Of a stretch of DNA of 64,000 nucleotides, positions 9,994 through 19,346 are shown one piece after another. The position numbers and the translations under genes were made by a program. Positions within the stretch are counted from its first letter, which is position 1, and each line of letters begins with the position of its first letter. The stretch is from Lachnospiraceae bacterium (GTDB lineage Bacteria; Bacillota; Clostridia; Lachnospirales; Lachnospiraceae): assembly GCA_021772075.1 (NCBI GenBank), contig JAETNQ010000012.1, positions 35,070 to 99,069 on the forward strand. Direction: 5' to 3'. The notes beneath the pieces are model-generated. The model saw only the letters and a list, made by a program, of their open reading frames with translations, was not told the origin of the DNA and made no database searches.

Positions 9994-10797
9994 CTATTTT
10001 TTACGCACAGGGAAATATACCTCCGTCTCCCAGTCCTCCGGCGAAGCGGTATTGAACTGCGTCTTAATATAGAGGTCAAACGGCGCCCCTGCATATTCGT
10101 AGCCGTTCTCGATTATCCACGCCACGATCGCCCCATATGCCTCCGAGAGCGTGGAATATCCTCCCCGGTGGACTGTCATCGCGCACTCCATCGGCTCCAG
10201 AACTGCATCCGCCTTATCCTTTTCCTGAATCCCGATAAACACTTCGATATCGGAAGATTCCTGGCTGAATTCTTCATCATAATATCTTGCGCCGTTTAGT
10301 CCGGTAGGAGTAACATGTTCCTTCGGCGCGCGCTCGAAAAGCATTCCGTAATACTTGCCGAACTCATCCACCCCCATCATAGCGCGTTTCGCCAGAATAT
10401 TCATTGCCGGGGATTTTCTGATTTCCACTGTATAACCCTTCTGATAAGTCATAATGTCACCTGTCCTTTCAAATATAGCAATATGTGTCTGAAGTTCGTT
10501 CAGGATCATGGCCATTTCCTGCTGCTCCCGTACCAGCTTCTCCTTCTGCCGCCTGAGCTTGTCCGAGAGTTCTTTTTTATCCGAAAGAGTGATCAGATGT
10601 TGGATCTCTTCCAACGAAAACCCATATCGTTTGAGACGCTGAATATAATTCATCGTGTCGATCTGCTCTGTCTTATAATATCGGTAGCCCGTAAAACGGT
10701 CCACCCTGGCCGGAACAAGCAGGCCGATTTTGTCGTAATGATGGAGCGTCTTCACGCTGACCTGGCATATCTTTGAAAATTCTCCAATCTGCAGCAT
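9994..10797 (-). CDS. MerR family regulator with GyrI-like effector-binding domain
   Basis: 267 residues. The N-terminal winged helix reads IGEFSKICQVSVKTLHHYDK and the wing GLLVPARVDRFTGYRYY; a coiled-coil dimer helix follows (about 75-115), then a GyrI-like/BmrR-type ligand domain (about 120-267, with IRKSPAMNILAKR and VHRGGYSTLSEAYGAIVAWI). Such proteins sense drugs or other amphipathic compounds and twist a long-spacer promoter to activate it. The gene's own promoter has the 19-bp spacer these regulators need, so it is likely autoregulated; no efflux gene is adjacent. The gene has AAAGGAGG before its ATG. Confidence 0.92.
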   Translation of the reverse strand: MLQIGEFSKICQVSVKTLHHYDKIGLLVPARVDRFTGYRYYKTEQIDTMNYIQRLKRYGFSLEEIQHLITLSDKKELSDKLRRQKEKLVREQQEMAMILNELQTHIAIFERTGDIMTYQKGYTVEIRKSPAMNILAKRAMMGVDEFGKYYGMLFERAPKEHVTPTGLNGARYYDEEFSQESSDIEVFIGIQEKDKADAVLEPMECAMTVHRGGYSTLSEAYGAIVAWIIENGYEYAGAPFDLYIKTQFNTASPEDWETEVYFPVRKK

Positions 10798-10840
10798 CCC
10801 TTATCCCTCCTTTCGTAATGATCGATTCGAATCTAAGGAC

Positions 10841-10871
10841 AGTTTATATTCTGACCTAAGAGGAGAGTCAA
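10841..10871 (-). promoter_or_regulatory. MerR-type promoter with 19-bp spacer
   Basis: On the minus strand TTGACT (10871-10866), 19 bases, TAAACT (10846-10841). The long spacer with CTCC near the -35 is characteristic of promoters activated by MerR/BmrR proteins. It points into the merR gene. An alternative -10 (TATAAA) would give a 17-base spacer, so constitutive use cannot be excluded. Confidence 0.65.
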
Positions 10872-10901
10872 TATCTTTTTTATCTTTTCCGCCCCAACAT
10901 T

Positions 10902-11729
10902 TTACATGGAAAAAACCTGTTCTGTTATCTGCGTCCTGTTCCTTTCGCCTGTTCTTCCCAGCATCTCCTCCACTTCGGCATCCGGCCTTGCGGTGACTTC
11001 GACCCAGCCTGTCCTGAATCCGCTCCGCACCGCATTTTTCACGGATTTCACATTCGACCACGCCGCGCAGTAAAACGGGACTTTGCCGCGCTCAAAGGTT
11101 TCTCTTGCAAGCCGGTTGGTAAGCGCTGACGCAATATTGCGCCTCCGATACTCCGGAATTACATCCACGCCGATCTGCCACATCCGGCCGCAATCCGCAG
11201 AACAGCCCGCAAGCCCGACCAGTTTTCCCTCATCATATGCGCCGATTCCCAAGACATCGAGATGTTTCCGGTCTTTACACAGTGCGTTGCTCCAGGCCGG
11301 AACGTACAGCCCGGCAAAATCATCCGGTTCCAAAACCCGAAGCTCGCAAGGACAGGCAATATCCGTGCCGTAAACCAGATCGATATCCGGCAGAAAATAC
11401 TCCGCCATAAAGCATACCCTTGCCTCATATTTTGCAAGGATATCGTTCAGCACATATAGTTCCGGTGTCTCAAAGCAGTCCGATATGCCCGATGCCCCGT
11501 TGATAAACGTTTCGATTGCCGGCAAAAGTTCTTTTTTGCCGCAGGCAACGATATTCGTCCCATAAGACACCAAATTGCATATATGCGGCAGTTTCAAATA
11601 TTTTCTTGCTTTTTCAGCCGCCAAAGATACATGTACGCTGTTCCCTTCCTTCCGAAAGTCCTCCGCTGTGCAGCAGCAGTCATACGCGGACTGCTGCATG
11701 GCGGTTTCCATAATTTTCTCATTATCCAT
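10902..11729 (-). CDS. GNAT family N-acetyltransferase
   Basis: 275 residues with a C-terminal GNAT fold: GIGAYDEGKLVGLAGCSAD (beta strands), then the acetyl-CoA motif IGVDVIPEYRRRNIASALTN (Arg/Gly-rich Q/RxxGxA-like loop) and AWSNVKSVKNAVRSGF (the usual asparagine-containing region near the end). The N-terminal 120 residues are an extra domain not recognised. It acetylates an unknown small molecule or protein. GAGG lies a few bases before the ATG. The gene is separate from merR, with its own promoter-like sequence upstream. Confidence 0.85.
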   Translation of the reverse strand: MDNEKIMETAMQQSAYDCCCTAEDFRKEGNSVHVSLAAEKARKYLKLPHICNLVSYGTNIVACGKKELLPAIETFINGASGISDCFETPELYVLNDILAKYEARVCFMAEYFLPDIDLVYGTDIACPCELRVLEPDDFAGLYVPAWSNALCKDRKHLDVLGIGAYDEGKLVGLAGCSADCGRMWQIGVDVIPEYRRRNIASALTNRLARETFERGKVPFYCAAWSNVKSVKNAVRSGFRTGWVEVTARPDAEVEEMLGRTGERNRTQITEQVFSM

Positions 11730-11780
11730 TTTTCCTCACCATTAAAAATTTTCAATCTTTCTCCTCAGCTTCCTATCTTT

Positions 11781-11810
11781 AATATAGCATGGGATGACAG
11801 ACCAGCACAA
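11781..11810 (-). promoter_or_regulatory. Possible promoter of the GNAT gene
   Basis: TTGTGC (11810-11805), an 18-base spacer and TATATT (11786-11781) on the minus strand, about 52 bases upstream of the start codon. A moderate match only. Confidence 0.4.
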
Positions 11811-11869
11811 CACGAAATCCGGGGGATTCGATCATCCGCATGGCCGCCGGAAAGGATGTGTGAAAATAC

Positions 11870-11924
11870 TTTACATTCATTTTACAATGCCGGGATATCA
11901 GATTTGATCTTTCCTCTGTATGAT
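11870..11924 (+). promoter_or_regulatory. Pho-box-like direct repeats and -10 of the pst operon
   Basis: Two identical TTTACA hexamers (11870-11875 and 11881-11886) exactly 11 bases apart, the spacing of PhoP-binding TT(A/T/C)ACA repeats in Firmicutes. A TATGAT element (11919-11924) follows with no good -35, as expected for an activated promoter. They precede pstS, and a PhoB-like regulator lies in the same cluster. The box-to--10 distance (32 bases) is a little long. Confidence 0.55.
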
Positions 11925-12055
11925 ATAGCTGTAAAACAAAAAACGCGAAAGAAAATGAAGATTGAAAACGAAAATTTTTCAATCCCGGGTTTGTGTCCGC
12001 GCAGCATCCACAAACTTGAACTGCACAACAAAGCTGCGCAGAAATGAGGTAAAAA

Positions 12056-12952
12056 ATGAAAGCATCCAAAAAATGTTTGGCGCCTATCCTTGCAAGTGTT
12101 CTCATGCTGTCCGCATTCACTGGCTGCGGAAATAACAACGGGGAAGGCTCCGGCAAATTTGACACGGCAAAAGAAATCAACGTACTCACCCGGGAAGACG
12201 GATCCGGCACCCGCAGCGCGTTCATAGAACTGTTCGGCATCGAGCAGAAAAATGAAGCCGGAGAAAAAGTTGACTGTACGACCGACAACGCTGCCGTTAC
12301 GAATTCCACATCTGTTATGATGACAAGCGTTGCAGGGGATTTGTACTCGATCGGCTATACTTCTCTTGGTTCCATGAACGATGCCGTCAAAGTAAAAGCA
12401 ATCTCCATCGACGGCGCGGAAGCAACGGTTGAAAATATCAAGAACGGTACTTACAAAATTGCCCGCCCTTTTAACATTGCGACCAAAGACGGCTTGAGCG
12501 AAGCGGCACAGGATTTTATCGATTTCATAATGAGCGCGGACGGGCAGGCGGTAATCGAAGATAACGGCTATATCCCGGTATCCGACGCAGCACCTTACAG
12601 CGGTAAAATGGATGCGGGAAAAATTATTATAGCCGGTTCCAGTTCCGTCACCCCGGTTATGGAAAAGCTGAGAGAAGCCTATCTTGCGAAAAACCCGAGC
12701 GTCACCATCGAAATACAGCAAAGCGATTCCTCCACGGGCATGTCTGACACCATAGACGGCACTTGCGATATCGGTATGGCTTCCCGCGAATTGAAAGATT
12801 CGGAAAGCGAAAAAGGGCTGACTGCTTCTGTCATCGCCATGGACGGAATCACCGTAATCGTAAACAATGACTGTCCGGTCAACAGCCTTACCAGCGAACA
12901 GGTAAAAGAAATTTTTATGGGCAATGTCGTCAACTGGAATGAAATACCGTAA
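12056..12952 (+). CDS. pstS: Phosphate-binding lipoprotein PstS, halves in swapped order
   Basis: 298 residues. Lipoprotein signal peptide ends at Cys24 (FTGC). The mature protein begins with EINVLTREDGSGTRSAFIEL and continues to FIDFIMSADGQAVIEDNGYI, which is the second half of a normal PstS; only then comes KIIIAGSSSVTPVMEKL, DGTCDIGMASRELKDSE and EQVKEIFMGNVVNWNE, which is normally the first half. All phosphate-binding elements (GSSSVTP, DGSGTR, SRELKD) are present, so it is a circularly permuted but complete protein, not a truncated one. The stop follows right after NWNEIP. It is the extracytoplasmic receptor of the following PstCAB transporter. GAGG precedes the ATG. I recall similar layouts in other Lachnospiraceae but could not check. 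Confidence 0.9.
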   Translation: MKASKKCLAPILASVLMLSAFTGCGNNNGEGSGKFDTAKEINVLTREDGSGTRSAFIELFGIEQKNEAGEKVDCTTDNAAVTNSTSVMMTSVAGDLYSIGYTSLGSMNDAVKVKAISIDGAEATVENIKNGTYKIARPFNIATKDGLSEAAQDFIDFIMSADGQAVIEDNGYIPVSDAAPYSGKMDAGKIIIAGSSSVTPVMEKLREAYLAKNPSVTIEIQQSDSSTGMSDTIDGTCDIGMASRELKDSESEKGLTASVIAMDGITVIVNNDCPVNSLTSEQVKEIFMGNVVNWNEIP

Positions 12953-13029
12953 TCAAAAACCTCTCGGGAATAAATTTTACGGGGCTGCGGTATAGAAGCT
13001 GCCGCCCCTTTCTCACAAGGAGTATCATC

Positions 13030-13878
13030 ATGAAGCATATAAAAGAAAAAGCGATGAAGATGCTTTTTTTCTTGGCGGCCTGCGTTTCCATAGCGGCGGT
13101 AATCCTAATCTGCATCTTCCTGTTTGCAAGCGGTGTTCCGGCCATAAGGGAAATCGGCATTTTCCAATTTTTGCTTGGTACGAAATGGAAGCCTGCCAAT
13201 AACCTTTATGGGATTTTTCCCATGATTGTCGGTTCTTTCTATGTGACTGCGGGAGCATTGCTCATCGGCGTGCCGGTCGGCATACTGACAGCGGTGTTCC
13301 TGGCCCGTTTCTGCCCTAAAAGCATTTATGCATTCCTGAAATCCGCTATTAATCTCATGGCGGGAATTCCATCGGTGGTATATGGCTTTTTCGGCTTGGT
13401 AGTTTTAGTCCCCCTTGTAAGGGAAATTTGGGGCGGGCGCGGCATGAGCGTCCTGACTGCTTCCGTTTTACTGGGACTCATGATTCTGCCCACCATTATC
13501 AGCGTTTCGGAATCCTCTATCCGGGCGGTGCCGGAAAGCTACTATGAGGGCGGGCTTGCCCTCGGCGCCTCCCACGAAAGAAGCGTTTTTTTTACCGTTC
13601 TTCCCGCTGCCAAAAGCGGTATCTTTGCAGGTGTCGTCCTGGGGATCGGGCGGGCTGTCGGTGAAACCATGGCGGTTATCATGGTTGCGGGAAACCAGGC
13701 GGTTATTCCGGACAGTATGCTTTCCGGCGTCCGGACGCTGACCACAAACATTGTACTGGAAATGGGATATTCTACGGATTTGCACCGCGAAGCATTAATC
13801 GCTGTCGCTGTCGTCCTGTTTGTCTTTATTCTCATGATTAACCTGTCCCTTTCCCTGTTGAAAAGGAGGGAGAAATAA
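13030..13878 (+). CDS. pstC: Phosphate ABC transporter permease PstC
   Basis: 282 residues with about six membrane helices and the permease signature region, here EGGLALGASHERSVFFTVLP (the EAA loop that docks the ATPase), plus the PstC/PstA-typical AGIPSVVYGFFGLVV and GIGRAVGETMAVIMVAGN. It forms the inner-membrane channel with PstA. An AAGGAG site precedes the ATG. It follows pstS by 77 bases and ends directly at pstA. Confidence 0.95.
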   Translation: MKHIKEKAMKMLFFLAACVSIAAVILICIFLFASGVPAIREIGIFQFLLGTKWKPANNLYGIFPMIVGSFYVTAGALLIGVPVGILTAVFLARFCPKSIYAFLKSAINLMAGIPSVVYGFFGLVVLVPLVREIWGGRGMSVLTASVLLGLMILPTIISVSESSIRAVPESYYEGGLALGASHERSVFFTVLPAAKSGIFAGVVLGIGRAVGETMAVIMVAGNQAVIPDSMLSGVRTLTTNIVLEMGYSTDLHREALIAVAVVLFVFILMINLSLSLLKRREK

Positions 13879-14745
13879 ATGTTTAAAAATTTCAAGAAAC
13901 AATGGCTTGCGTACAGGCGCGACCCCAAATCCTTTTTTCTGTTCTTTTCCGTATGCCTTGCGGCATTGATTACCATACTTGCGTTATTTTTTATTATTGC
14001 CTATATACTGGTAAAAGGTATTCCTAATTTTACGCCGGATCTGTTTGACAGAACATACACCACCGAAAATGTATCCCTTCTGCCGGCGCTTATCAATACG
14101 CTGTTTATCATGCTTCTTTCCCTGCTGTTCGCGGTTCCTGTCGGAATCGGCGCCGCCGTTTACCTGACAGAATATGCGAGGCGCGGAAACCGGCTGGTTC
14201 AGGTCGTAGGCATTACTGCGGAAACATTATCCGGAATTCCTTCCATCATATACGGCTTGTTTGGCTCGTTATTCTTTGTCAAATATCTCGGCCTGGGGCT
14301 GTCCCTGTTATCCGGCGCTTTGACTTTGAGCATTATGATCCTGCCGCTTATCATGCGGACGACGGAAGAAGCCTTACGAAGCGTGCCGGACAGTTTTCGC
14401 GAAGGCAGTTTCGGGCTTGGCGCCGGGAAATTGCGGACCGTGTTTTCTATCGTACTGCCCTGCGCCGTCCCGGGTATTTTATCCGGTATTATTCTCGGAA
14501 TCGGACGCATTTTCGGAGAATCCGCAGCGCTGATCTTCACTGCAGGAACCGTTGCGGAAATCGCAGACAGCATTTTTTCCTCTGCGCGTACCTTATCCGT
14601 CCATATGTATTCCATTTCGGGCGAAGGGCTGTATATCAATCAGACTTATGCAACTGCCGTCGTATTATTGGTCGTCGTTATTTTGATCAACGGCCTGTCC
14701 GGCTTTATCGCAAAAAAAATAGGAGGTAAGAATACCGATGGATAA
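13879..14745 (+). CDS. pstA: Phosphate ABC transporter permease PstA
   Basis: 288 residues, six predicted helices. [20 protein letters not shown], the EAA-type loop [20 protein letters not shown] and [18 protein letters not shown] are the expected PstA motifs. The gene starts at the base after the pstC stop, with GGAGG within the end of pstC, and overlaps pstB by eight bases. Confidence 0.95.
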   Translation: MFKNFKKQWLAYRRDPKSFFLFFSVCLAALITILALFFIIAYILVKGIPNFTPDLFDRTYTTENVSLLPALINTLFIMLLSLLFAVPVGIGAAVYLTEYARRGNRLVQVVGITAETLSGIPSIIYGLFGSLFFVKYLGLGLSLLSGALTLSIMILPLIMRTTEEALRSVPDSFREGSFGLGAGKLRTVFSIVLPCAVPGILSGIILGIGRIFGESAALIFTAGTVAEIADSIFSSARTLSVHMYSISGEGLYINQTYATAVVLLVVVILINGLSGFIAKKIGGKNTDG

Positions 14746-15487
14746 AATTGTAGTAGAAAACCTGGATTTATTCTATGGAAATTTCAAAGCCCTGAAGAAT
14801 ATCAATATGGCATTCCAAGAACATGAGATTACCGCTTTGATCGGCCCGTCCGGCTGCGGGAAGTCAACACTGCTAAAAAGCCTGAACCGGATGAATGATT
14901 TGGTGGAGGGCTGCCGCATCAAAGGAAATATTTCCTTAGATGGCGAAGATATTTATGGGAATATGGATATTAACCTGTTGCGCAAACGGGTAGGAATGGT
15001 ATTCCAAAAGCCGAACCCGTTTCCTATGAGCATTTATGACAATATCGCTTTCGGACCCAGGACGCATGGCATTCGTTCCAAAGCGGCGCTGGATGAAATC
15101 GTGGAACGTTCTTTAAAAGGAGCGGCGATTTGGGACGAAGTAAAAGACAGGCTGAAAAAATCCGCGCTTGGCATGTCAGGCGGCCAGCAGCAGCGGCTTT
15201 GCATTGCCCGCGCTTTAGCCGTGGAGCCGGAAGTTTTGCTGATGGACGAACCGACCAGCGCGCTCGACCCGATTTCTACCGCAAAGGTAGAGGATCTTGC
15301 AACAGAATTGAAAAAAGACTATACCATCATTATTGTCACGCACAATATGCAGCAGGCGCTCCGGATTTCCGACAGGACAGCTTTTTTCCTGCTGGGAGAA
15401 ATGGCGGAATTCGATAAAACAGAAAAATTATTTTCCATGCCGCAGGATAAGCGGACAGAGGATTATATTACGGGGAGGTTTGGATGA
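14738..15487 (+). CDS. pstB: Phosphate ABC transporter ATP-binding protein PstB
   Basis: 249 residues, the standard length. Walker [10 protein letters not shown], the PstB-typical [18 protein letters not shown] after the Q-loop, signature [15 protein letters not shown] (M replaces the usual L), Walker [13 protein letters not shown] and switch His in IIVTHNMQQ. It energises phosphate uptake through PstC/PstA. GGAGG precedes it inside pstA, and its stop overlaps the phoU start. Confidence 0.97.
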   Translation: MDKIVVENLDLFYGNFKALKNINMAFQEHEITALIGPSGCGKSTLLKSLNRMNDLVEGCRIKGNISLDGEDIYGNMDINLLRKRVGMVFQKPNPFPMSIYDNIAFGPRTHGIRSKAALDEIVERSLKGAAIWDEVKDRLKKSALGMSGGQQQRLCIARALAVEPEVLLMDEPTSALDPISTAKVEDLATELKKDYTIIIVTHNMQQALRISDRTAFFLLGEMAEFDKTEKLFSMPQDKRTEDYITGRFG

Positions 15488-16128
15488 TGCGTCTTCAATT
15501 TGACGAACAATTAGATTTATTAAACAAAGAATTAATCACCATGGGGGCTCTTTGTGAAAATGCGATCGCCATGTCCGCAAAAGCTCTGACAGAGGGGAAA
15601 CCCGTACTGGCCAAAACGGTTCCTGACCTCTCTGTCCAAATCGACCACAAGGAACGCGAAATTGAAACGATGTGCTTAAAGCTGCTCTTGCAGCAGCAGC
15701 CCGTGGCAAAAGACTTAAGGAGTATTTCGTCCGCACTGAAAATGGTAACTGATATGGCGAGAATCGGGGACCAATCCGCCGATATCGCCGAAATCATCAC
15801 TTTGGCCAATATCCATGCTACCGACGATACGCAGATTATCCACGATATGTCCGTTGCCGTCATTAAGATGGTAACAGACAGCATTGACGCTTTTGTAAAA
15901 AAGGACATGCAAAAGGCAAAAGCCGTGATTGATTATGACGATGTCGTGGACTGCTTTTTTGACCAGATAAAAAAAATTCTGATCGACCTTTTCAGCAAGC
16001 CGGAAACGGATGGCGAATATGCCATCGACCTTCTGATGATTGCGAAATATTTTGAGCGGATCGGGGACCATGCGGTTAATATTGCCAAATGGGTATTATT
16101 CTCTATTACAGGCAATAAAGACGGATAA
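15484..16128 (+). CDS. phoU: Phosphate signalling protein PhoU
   Basis: 214 residues made of two similar three-helix PhoU repeats, each with the metal-binding E/DxxxD pattern: [20 protein letters not shown] and [14 protein letters not shown] in the first; [13 protein letters not shown] and [16 protein letters not shown] in the second. It connects the Pst transporter to the sensor kinase and damps the Pho response when phosphate is plentiful. Start either 15484 or the adjacent ATG at 15487; both are coupled to the pstB stop. Confidence 0.95.
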   Translation: MMRLQFDEQLDLLNKELITMGALCENAIAMSAKALTEGKPVLAKTVPDLSVQIDHKEREIETMCLKLLLQQQPVAKDLRSISSALKMVTDMARIGDQSADIAEIITLANIHATDDTQIIHDMSVAVIKMVTDSIDAFVKKDMQKAKAVIDYDDVVDCFFDQIKKILIDLFSKPETDGEYAIDLLMIAKYFERIGDHAVNIAKWVLFSITGNKDG

Positions 16129-16215
16129 GCCGCAACATTGATGAAGCACGGTTTATATGGTATGATTGGATTCGTTATGAGATAAAATAGGTGAAAAAAG
16201 AAAGGAATGGCATAT

Positions 16216-16890
16216 ATGATCTATTGCGTGGAAGATGATAATGGAATTCGTGATTTGATGATATACACCTTGAATACCGCCGGGTTCGAAGCGAAAGGAT
16301 TCACCTGCGGCGATACCCTTTTTGACGCGGTACAGACAGAAAAACCTCAGCTGATTATGCTGGATATCATGCTTCCCGGTGAAGACGGCATTTCCATATT
16401 GAAGAAGCTGCGCATGCATCCGCAGACCAAAGATATTCCTGTTATTATGGCGACCGCGAAAGGGACAGAATACGATAAAGTAATCGGACTCGATTCAGGA
16501 GCCGATGATTACCTCGCCAAACCGTTCGGCATGATGGAAATGGTTTCCCGCATCAAAGCGGTATTGCGCCGCACAGGCCCGGCGGAAGCGGAAAAATGCA
16601 TAAAAATCGGGAACTTAGAATTGAACCTGGAAACATATGTCGTCATCGGCAACGGGGAACGCGTGCAGCTTACCTTAAAAGAATATCAGCTGCTCCGCAC
16701 TTTCATGGAAAACCCCGGGCGGGTATTTACCCGCGACCAGCTTCTTAAAACCGTATGGGGAACAGATTATATGGGCGAAACCCGGACGGTAGATGTCCAC
16801 ATCGGCACGCTCCGGACAAAGCTGGGGGAATGCGGCAGTTATATTGAAACCGTAAGGGGTGTCGGATATCGAATGGAGGTTATGCTATGA
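16216..16890 (+). CDS. PhoB/PhoP-type response regulator
   Basis: 224 residues: receiver domain with acidic pocket (VEDD), phospho-acceptor Asp50 (LIMLDIMLPGEDG), Thr/Ala and Lys switch residues (MATAKG, DYLAKPFG), then an OmpR/PhoB winged-helix domain ending VDVHIGTLRTKLGECGSYIE. The ATG at 16216 is chosen over 16207 because AAAGGA touches the upstream one but sits nine bases from this one. By position after pstSCAB-phoU and before the kinase, it is the likely phosphate-starvation regulator that binds the direct repeats before pstS. Its stop overlaps the kinase start. Confidence 0.93.
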   Translation: MIYCVEDDNGIRDLMIYTLNTAGFEAKGFTCGDTLFDAVQTEKPQLIMLDIMLPGEDGISILKKLRMHPQTKDIPVIMATAKGTEYDKVIGLDSGADDYLAKPFGMMEMVSRIKAVLRRTGPAEAEKCIKIGNLELNLETYVVIGNGERVQLTLKEYQLLRTFMENPGRVFTRDQLLKTVWGTDYMGETRTVDVHIGTLRTKLGECGSYIETVRGVGYRMEVML

Positions 16891-18548
16891 CAAAACGTAT
16901 TTTTCGTTCCATCTGCTTTGTCGCACTGACAGTTTTTCTTGCATCTGTCGTTTTCATTATGGGTGTTCTGTATGAATACTTTTCCAATACGGAACAGGCA
17001 CAGCTTAAAATGCAGACCAGCCTTGCGGCGCAGGGTGTTATGCACGCGGGGATTGCATATTTTCATGATTTTGAAGTAACCAATTACCGCATCACATGGA
17101 TTGACGCCGATGGAAATATCCTTTATGACAGCCAATCCGATGCCGCAGAAATGGAAAACCATTTGGAGCGGGAAGAAGTGCAGGAAGCGCTTGCCAAAGG
17201 CTATGGAGAAAGCAGACGATATTCCGCCACTTTGATGGAGCGCTCTTTCTATTCTGCGCAAAAGCTCACGGATGGAACCATCCTGCGGTTATCCATATCC
17301 CAGAATTCTATTTTGACGCTCCTTTTTGGCATGGTACAGCCTATCTGCATCATTTTTGCGATTGCATTGATTCTGTCGGTTGTTTTAGCGGAACGGGTTT
17401 CCAAAAAAATAGTAAAACCGTTAAATGAAATCGATCTTAGCAATCCGCTGTCCCATGAAGAATATGATGAACTTTCCCCTTTCCTGCGGCGCATCGACCA
17501 CCAGCAGAAAGAACTGCGCGCGCAGCAGACAAAGCTGCTTCAAAAAGAAAATGAATTGGATACCATTATCGGAAGCATGAAGGAAGGCATGGTCCTTCTC
17601 AGCCCCAAAGGAAAAATTATCAGCATCAACCCGGCCGCAAGAAGGCTGTTAAATGCCGGAGCAGACTGCATCGGCGATGATATGCTGTCTTTATGCAGAA
17701 ATCTTGATTTGCAGGAAATTCTCTCCCAAGCCCTGCAAGGCAGGCAAGGGGAAATCGTGATCCAGCTGCAGGGAGAAAGTTACCAAATTGACGCTGACCC
17801 GATCGCTTCCGAAAATATCGTGAAAGGAGCCGCCCTGTTCTTTTTCAATGTGACGGAAAAAGAAAAAGCGGAACAGATGCGCCGCGAATTCACCGCTAAT
17901 GTTTCCCATGAACTAAAAACACCCCTTCATTCTATCTCCGGCTACGCAGAACTTTTGAAAAATGACATGGTAAAGGAAAATGACAGAATACCGTTTGCCA
18001 AAAAGATTTACGATGAAGCGCAGCGTATGGTAAGGCTTGTGGAGGATATTATCAGCCTTTCGCATCTCGATGAAGGAGCGCTTGATATGCGGCGCGAGGA
18101 TGTCGATCTTTATGAATTGGCGCAAAGGGCAATGCAGAGTTTGGAACCTCAGGCAAGCGCCGCCGACATTACTTTGGAACTTCTTGGCACTCCCATCCTC
18201 TTTAACGGCATAGCCCGCCTTCTCTATAGCATGGTTTATAATCTTTGCGACAACGCGGTAAAATACAACCATGAACATGGAAAAGTCACAGTAACCATAC
18301 GGAAGGAAGACCATGAAGCCGTCCTGTCGGTAGAGGATACCGGCATCGGGATCCCCCCGGAACACCAGGAACGCATTTTTGAACGGTTTTACAGGGTGGA
18401 CAAAAGCCATTCCAAAGCAGTAGGCGGAACAGGACTTGGACTCTCTATTGTGAAACATGCCGCAAAAGTCCATCACGCCAAAATAGAAGTGAAAAGCGCT
18501 GTCGGAAAGGGGACGACTGTTATCGTGGCGCTCCCTGTAAAAGCCTGA
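16887..18548 (+). CDS. PhoR-type sensor histidine kinase
   Basis: 553 residues. Two membrane helices (about 8-30 and 142-167) flank an extracytoplasmic region of about 110 residues (IDADGNILYDSQSDAAEME is typical of this kinase class); then a HAMP-like segment, a PAS domain (about 225-325), HisKA with phospho-accepting His341 (FTANVSHELKTPLHS) and a HATPase domain with N box DNAVKYN, G1 DTGIGIPPEHQ and G2 GGTGLGLSIV. Paired with the adjacent regulator and with PhoU it senses phosphate supply. The ATGA overlap with the regulator couples the two. Confidence 0.93.
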   Translation: MTKRIFRSICFVALTVFLASVVFIMGVLYEYFSNTEQAQLKMQTSLAAQGVMHAGIAYFHDFEVTNYRITWIDADGNILYDSQSDAAEMENHLEREEVQEALAKGYGESRRYSATLMERSFYSAQKLTDGTILRLSISQNSILTLLFGMVQPICIIFAIALILSVVLAERVSKKIVKPLNEIDLSNPLSHEEYDELSPFLRRIDHQQKELRAQQTKLLQKENELDTIIGSMKEGMVLLSPKGKIISINPAARRLLNAGADCIGDDMLSLCRNLDLQEILSQALQGRQGEIVIQLQGESYQIDADPIASENIVKGAALFFFNVTEKEKAEQMRREFTANVSHELKTPLHSISGYAELLKNDMVKENDRIPFAKKIYDEAQRMVRLVEDIISLSHLDEGALDMRREDVDLYELAQRAMQSLEPQASAADITLELLGTPILFNGIARLLYSMVYNLCDNAVKYNHEHGKVTVTIRKEDHEAVLSVEDTGIGIPPEHQERIFERFYRVDKSHSKAVGGTGLGLSIVKHAAKVHHAKIEVKSAVGKGTTVIVALPVKA

Positions 18549-18593
18549 AAGGTTCCTGTGGCTTTTCCGCCGGGCGCATCCCCCAAAGCCCCT

Positions 18594-19343
18594 TTACGCC
18601 TTCACATCCCGCACCGCCAGCCACCGGATTCCGCACAGGCAGAACAAAACGACATACAGCGTCGAGAATACCATAAACTGCAGCCCCTCCCCTCCCAGCA
18701 CATCTTCGTATTTATTGGAATTCATCCCCATCATCATCAGGGAAAACGGATAGTACATCCCATATCCGCTGTTAGATGCCATAAGCCCCGTAATGCCGCC
18801 GGCCAGCCCAAACGCCACCGGCACTGCAAAGCTTCGGATCGCCATGGATACCAGCAGCAGCAGCGCCGCCACTCCCATTCCTCCCCAGGCGCCCCGGACC
18901 AGCCAGTAAAAAATAACAACATCCGGCAGCCCTGGAAGCCCGGCGGTTTTCCCGCACAGGACATACAAAATCCCCACCCATATCTGTGTCAGCAGCGTCA
19001 CCCGGAAAATATTCAACAACTTGACCAAAAAGATACATCCCACCGACACAGGCGCCGTCATCAGCGAATTCCTGTTATGGTTAAAATTTTCCACCCTCCA
19101 CGTATAAGCGCAGTAAACCGCAATCAGCGGCGCATAAAAAAAGTTGCTGTAAAACAACGTATGCTGCGTCCATAAGCTGAACCACTCCGATTTTAAGATA
19201 TCGATATTCTGCAAATAATTCCCTGTTCCCATCAACGCCGGAATGACCGGGATGATAAAAAATGCGATCCATATAAAAGAACGCTTTAACTTCATCTTCT
19301 CCGCTTTCATGCATGCCGACAGGCCAATTTTTTTCACTCCCAC
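18594..19343 (-). CDS. ABC-2 type permease, lantibiotic-immunity class (MutG/EpiG-like)
   Basis: 249 residues, six hydrophobic helices, starting with the class-typical short cytoplasmic MKAEKMKLKRSFIWIAFFIIP and ending KA after a last helix and basic tail. It would pair with the neighbouring permease and the ATPase to expel or detach peptides from the membrane (self-protection or resistance). The start is a GTG at 19343 with AGGAGG eight bases upstream inside the end of the preceding gene; an in-frame GTG two codons later is possible. Last gene of the ATPase-permease-permease unit. Confidence 0.85.
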   Translation of the reverse strand: MGVKKIGLSACMKAEKMKLKRSFIWIAFFIIPVIPALMGTGNYLQNIDILKSEWFSLWTQHTLFYSNFFYAPLIAVYCAYTWRVENFNHNRNSLMTAPVSVGCIFLVKLLNIFRVTLLTQIWVGILYVLCGKTAGLPGLPDVVIFYWLVRGAWGGMGVAALLLLVSMAIRSFAVPVAFGLAGGITGLMASNSGYGMYYPFSLMMMGMNSNKYEDVLGGEGLQFMVFSTLYVVLFCLCGIRWLAVRDVKA

Positions 19344-19346
19344 TCC

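Noticed and set aside
11955..12047. 31-codon frame before pstS as a leader peptide
   Set aside because: It has no clear ribosome site and its sequence shows no regulatory codon run.
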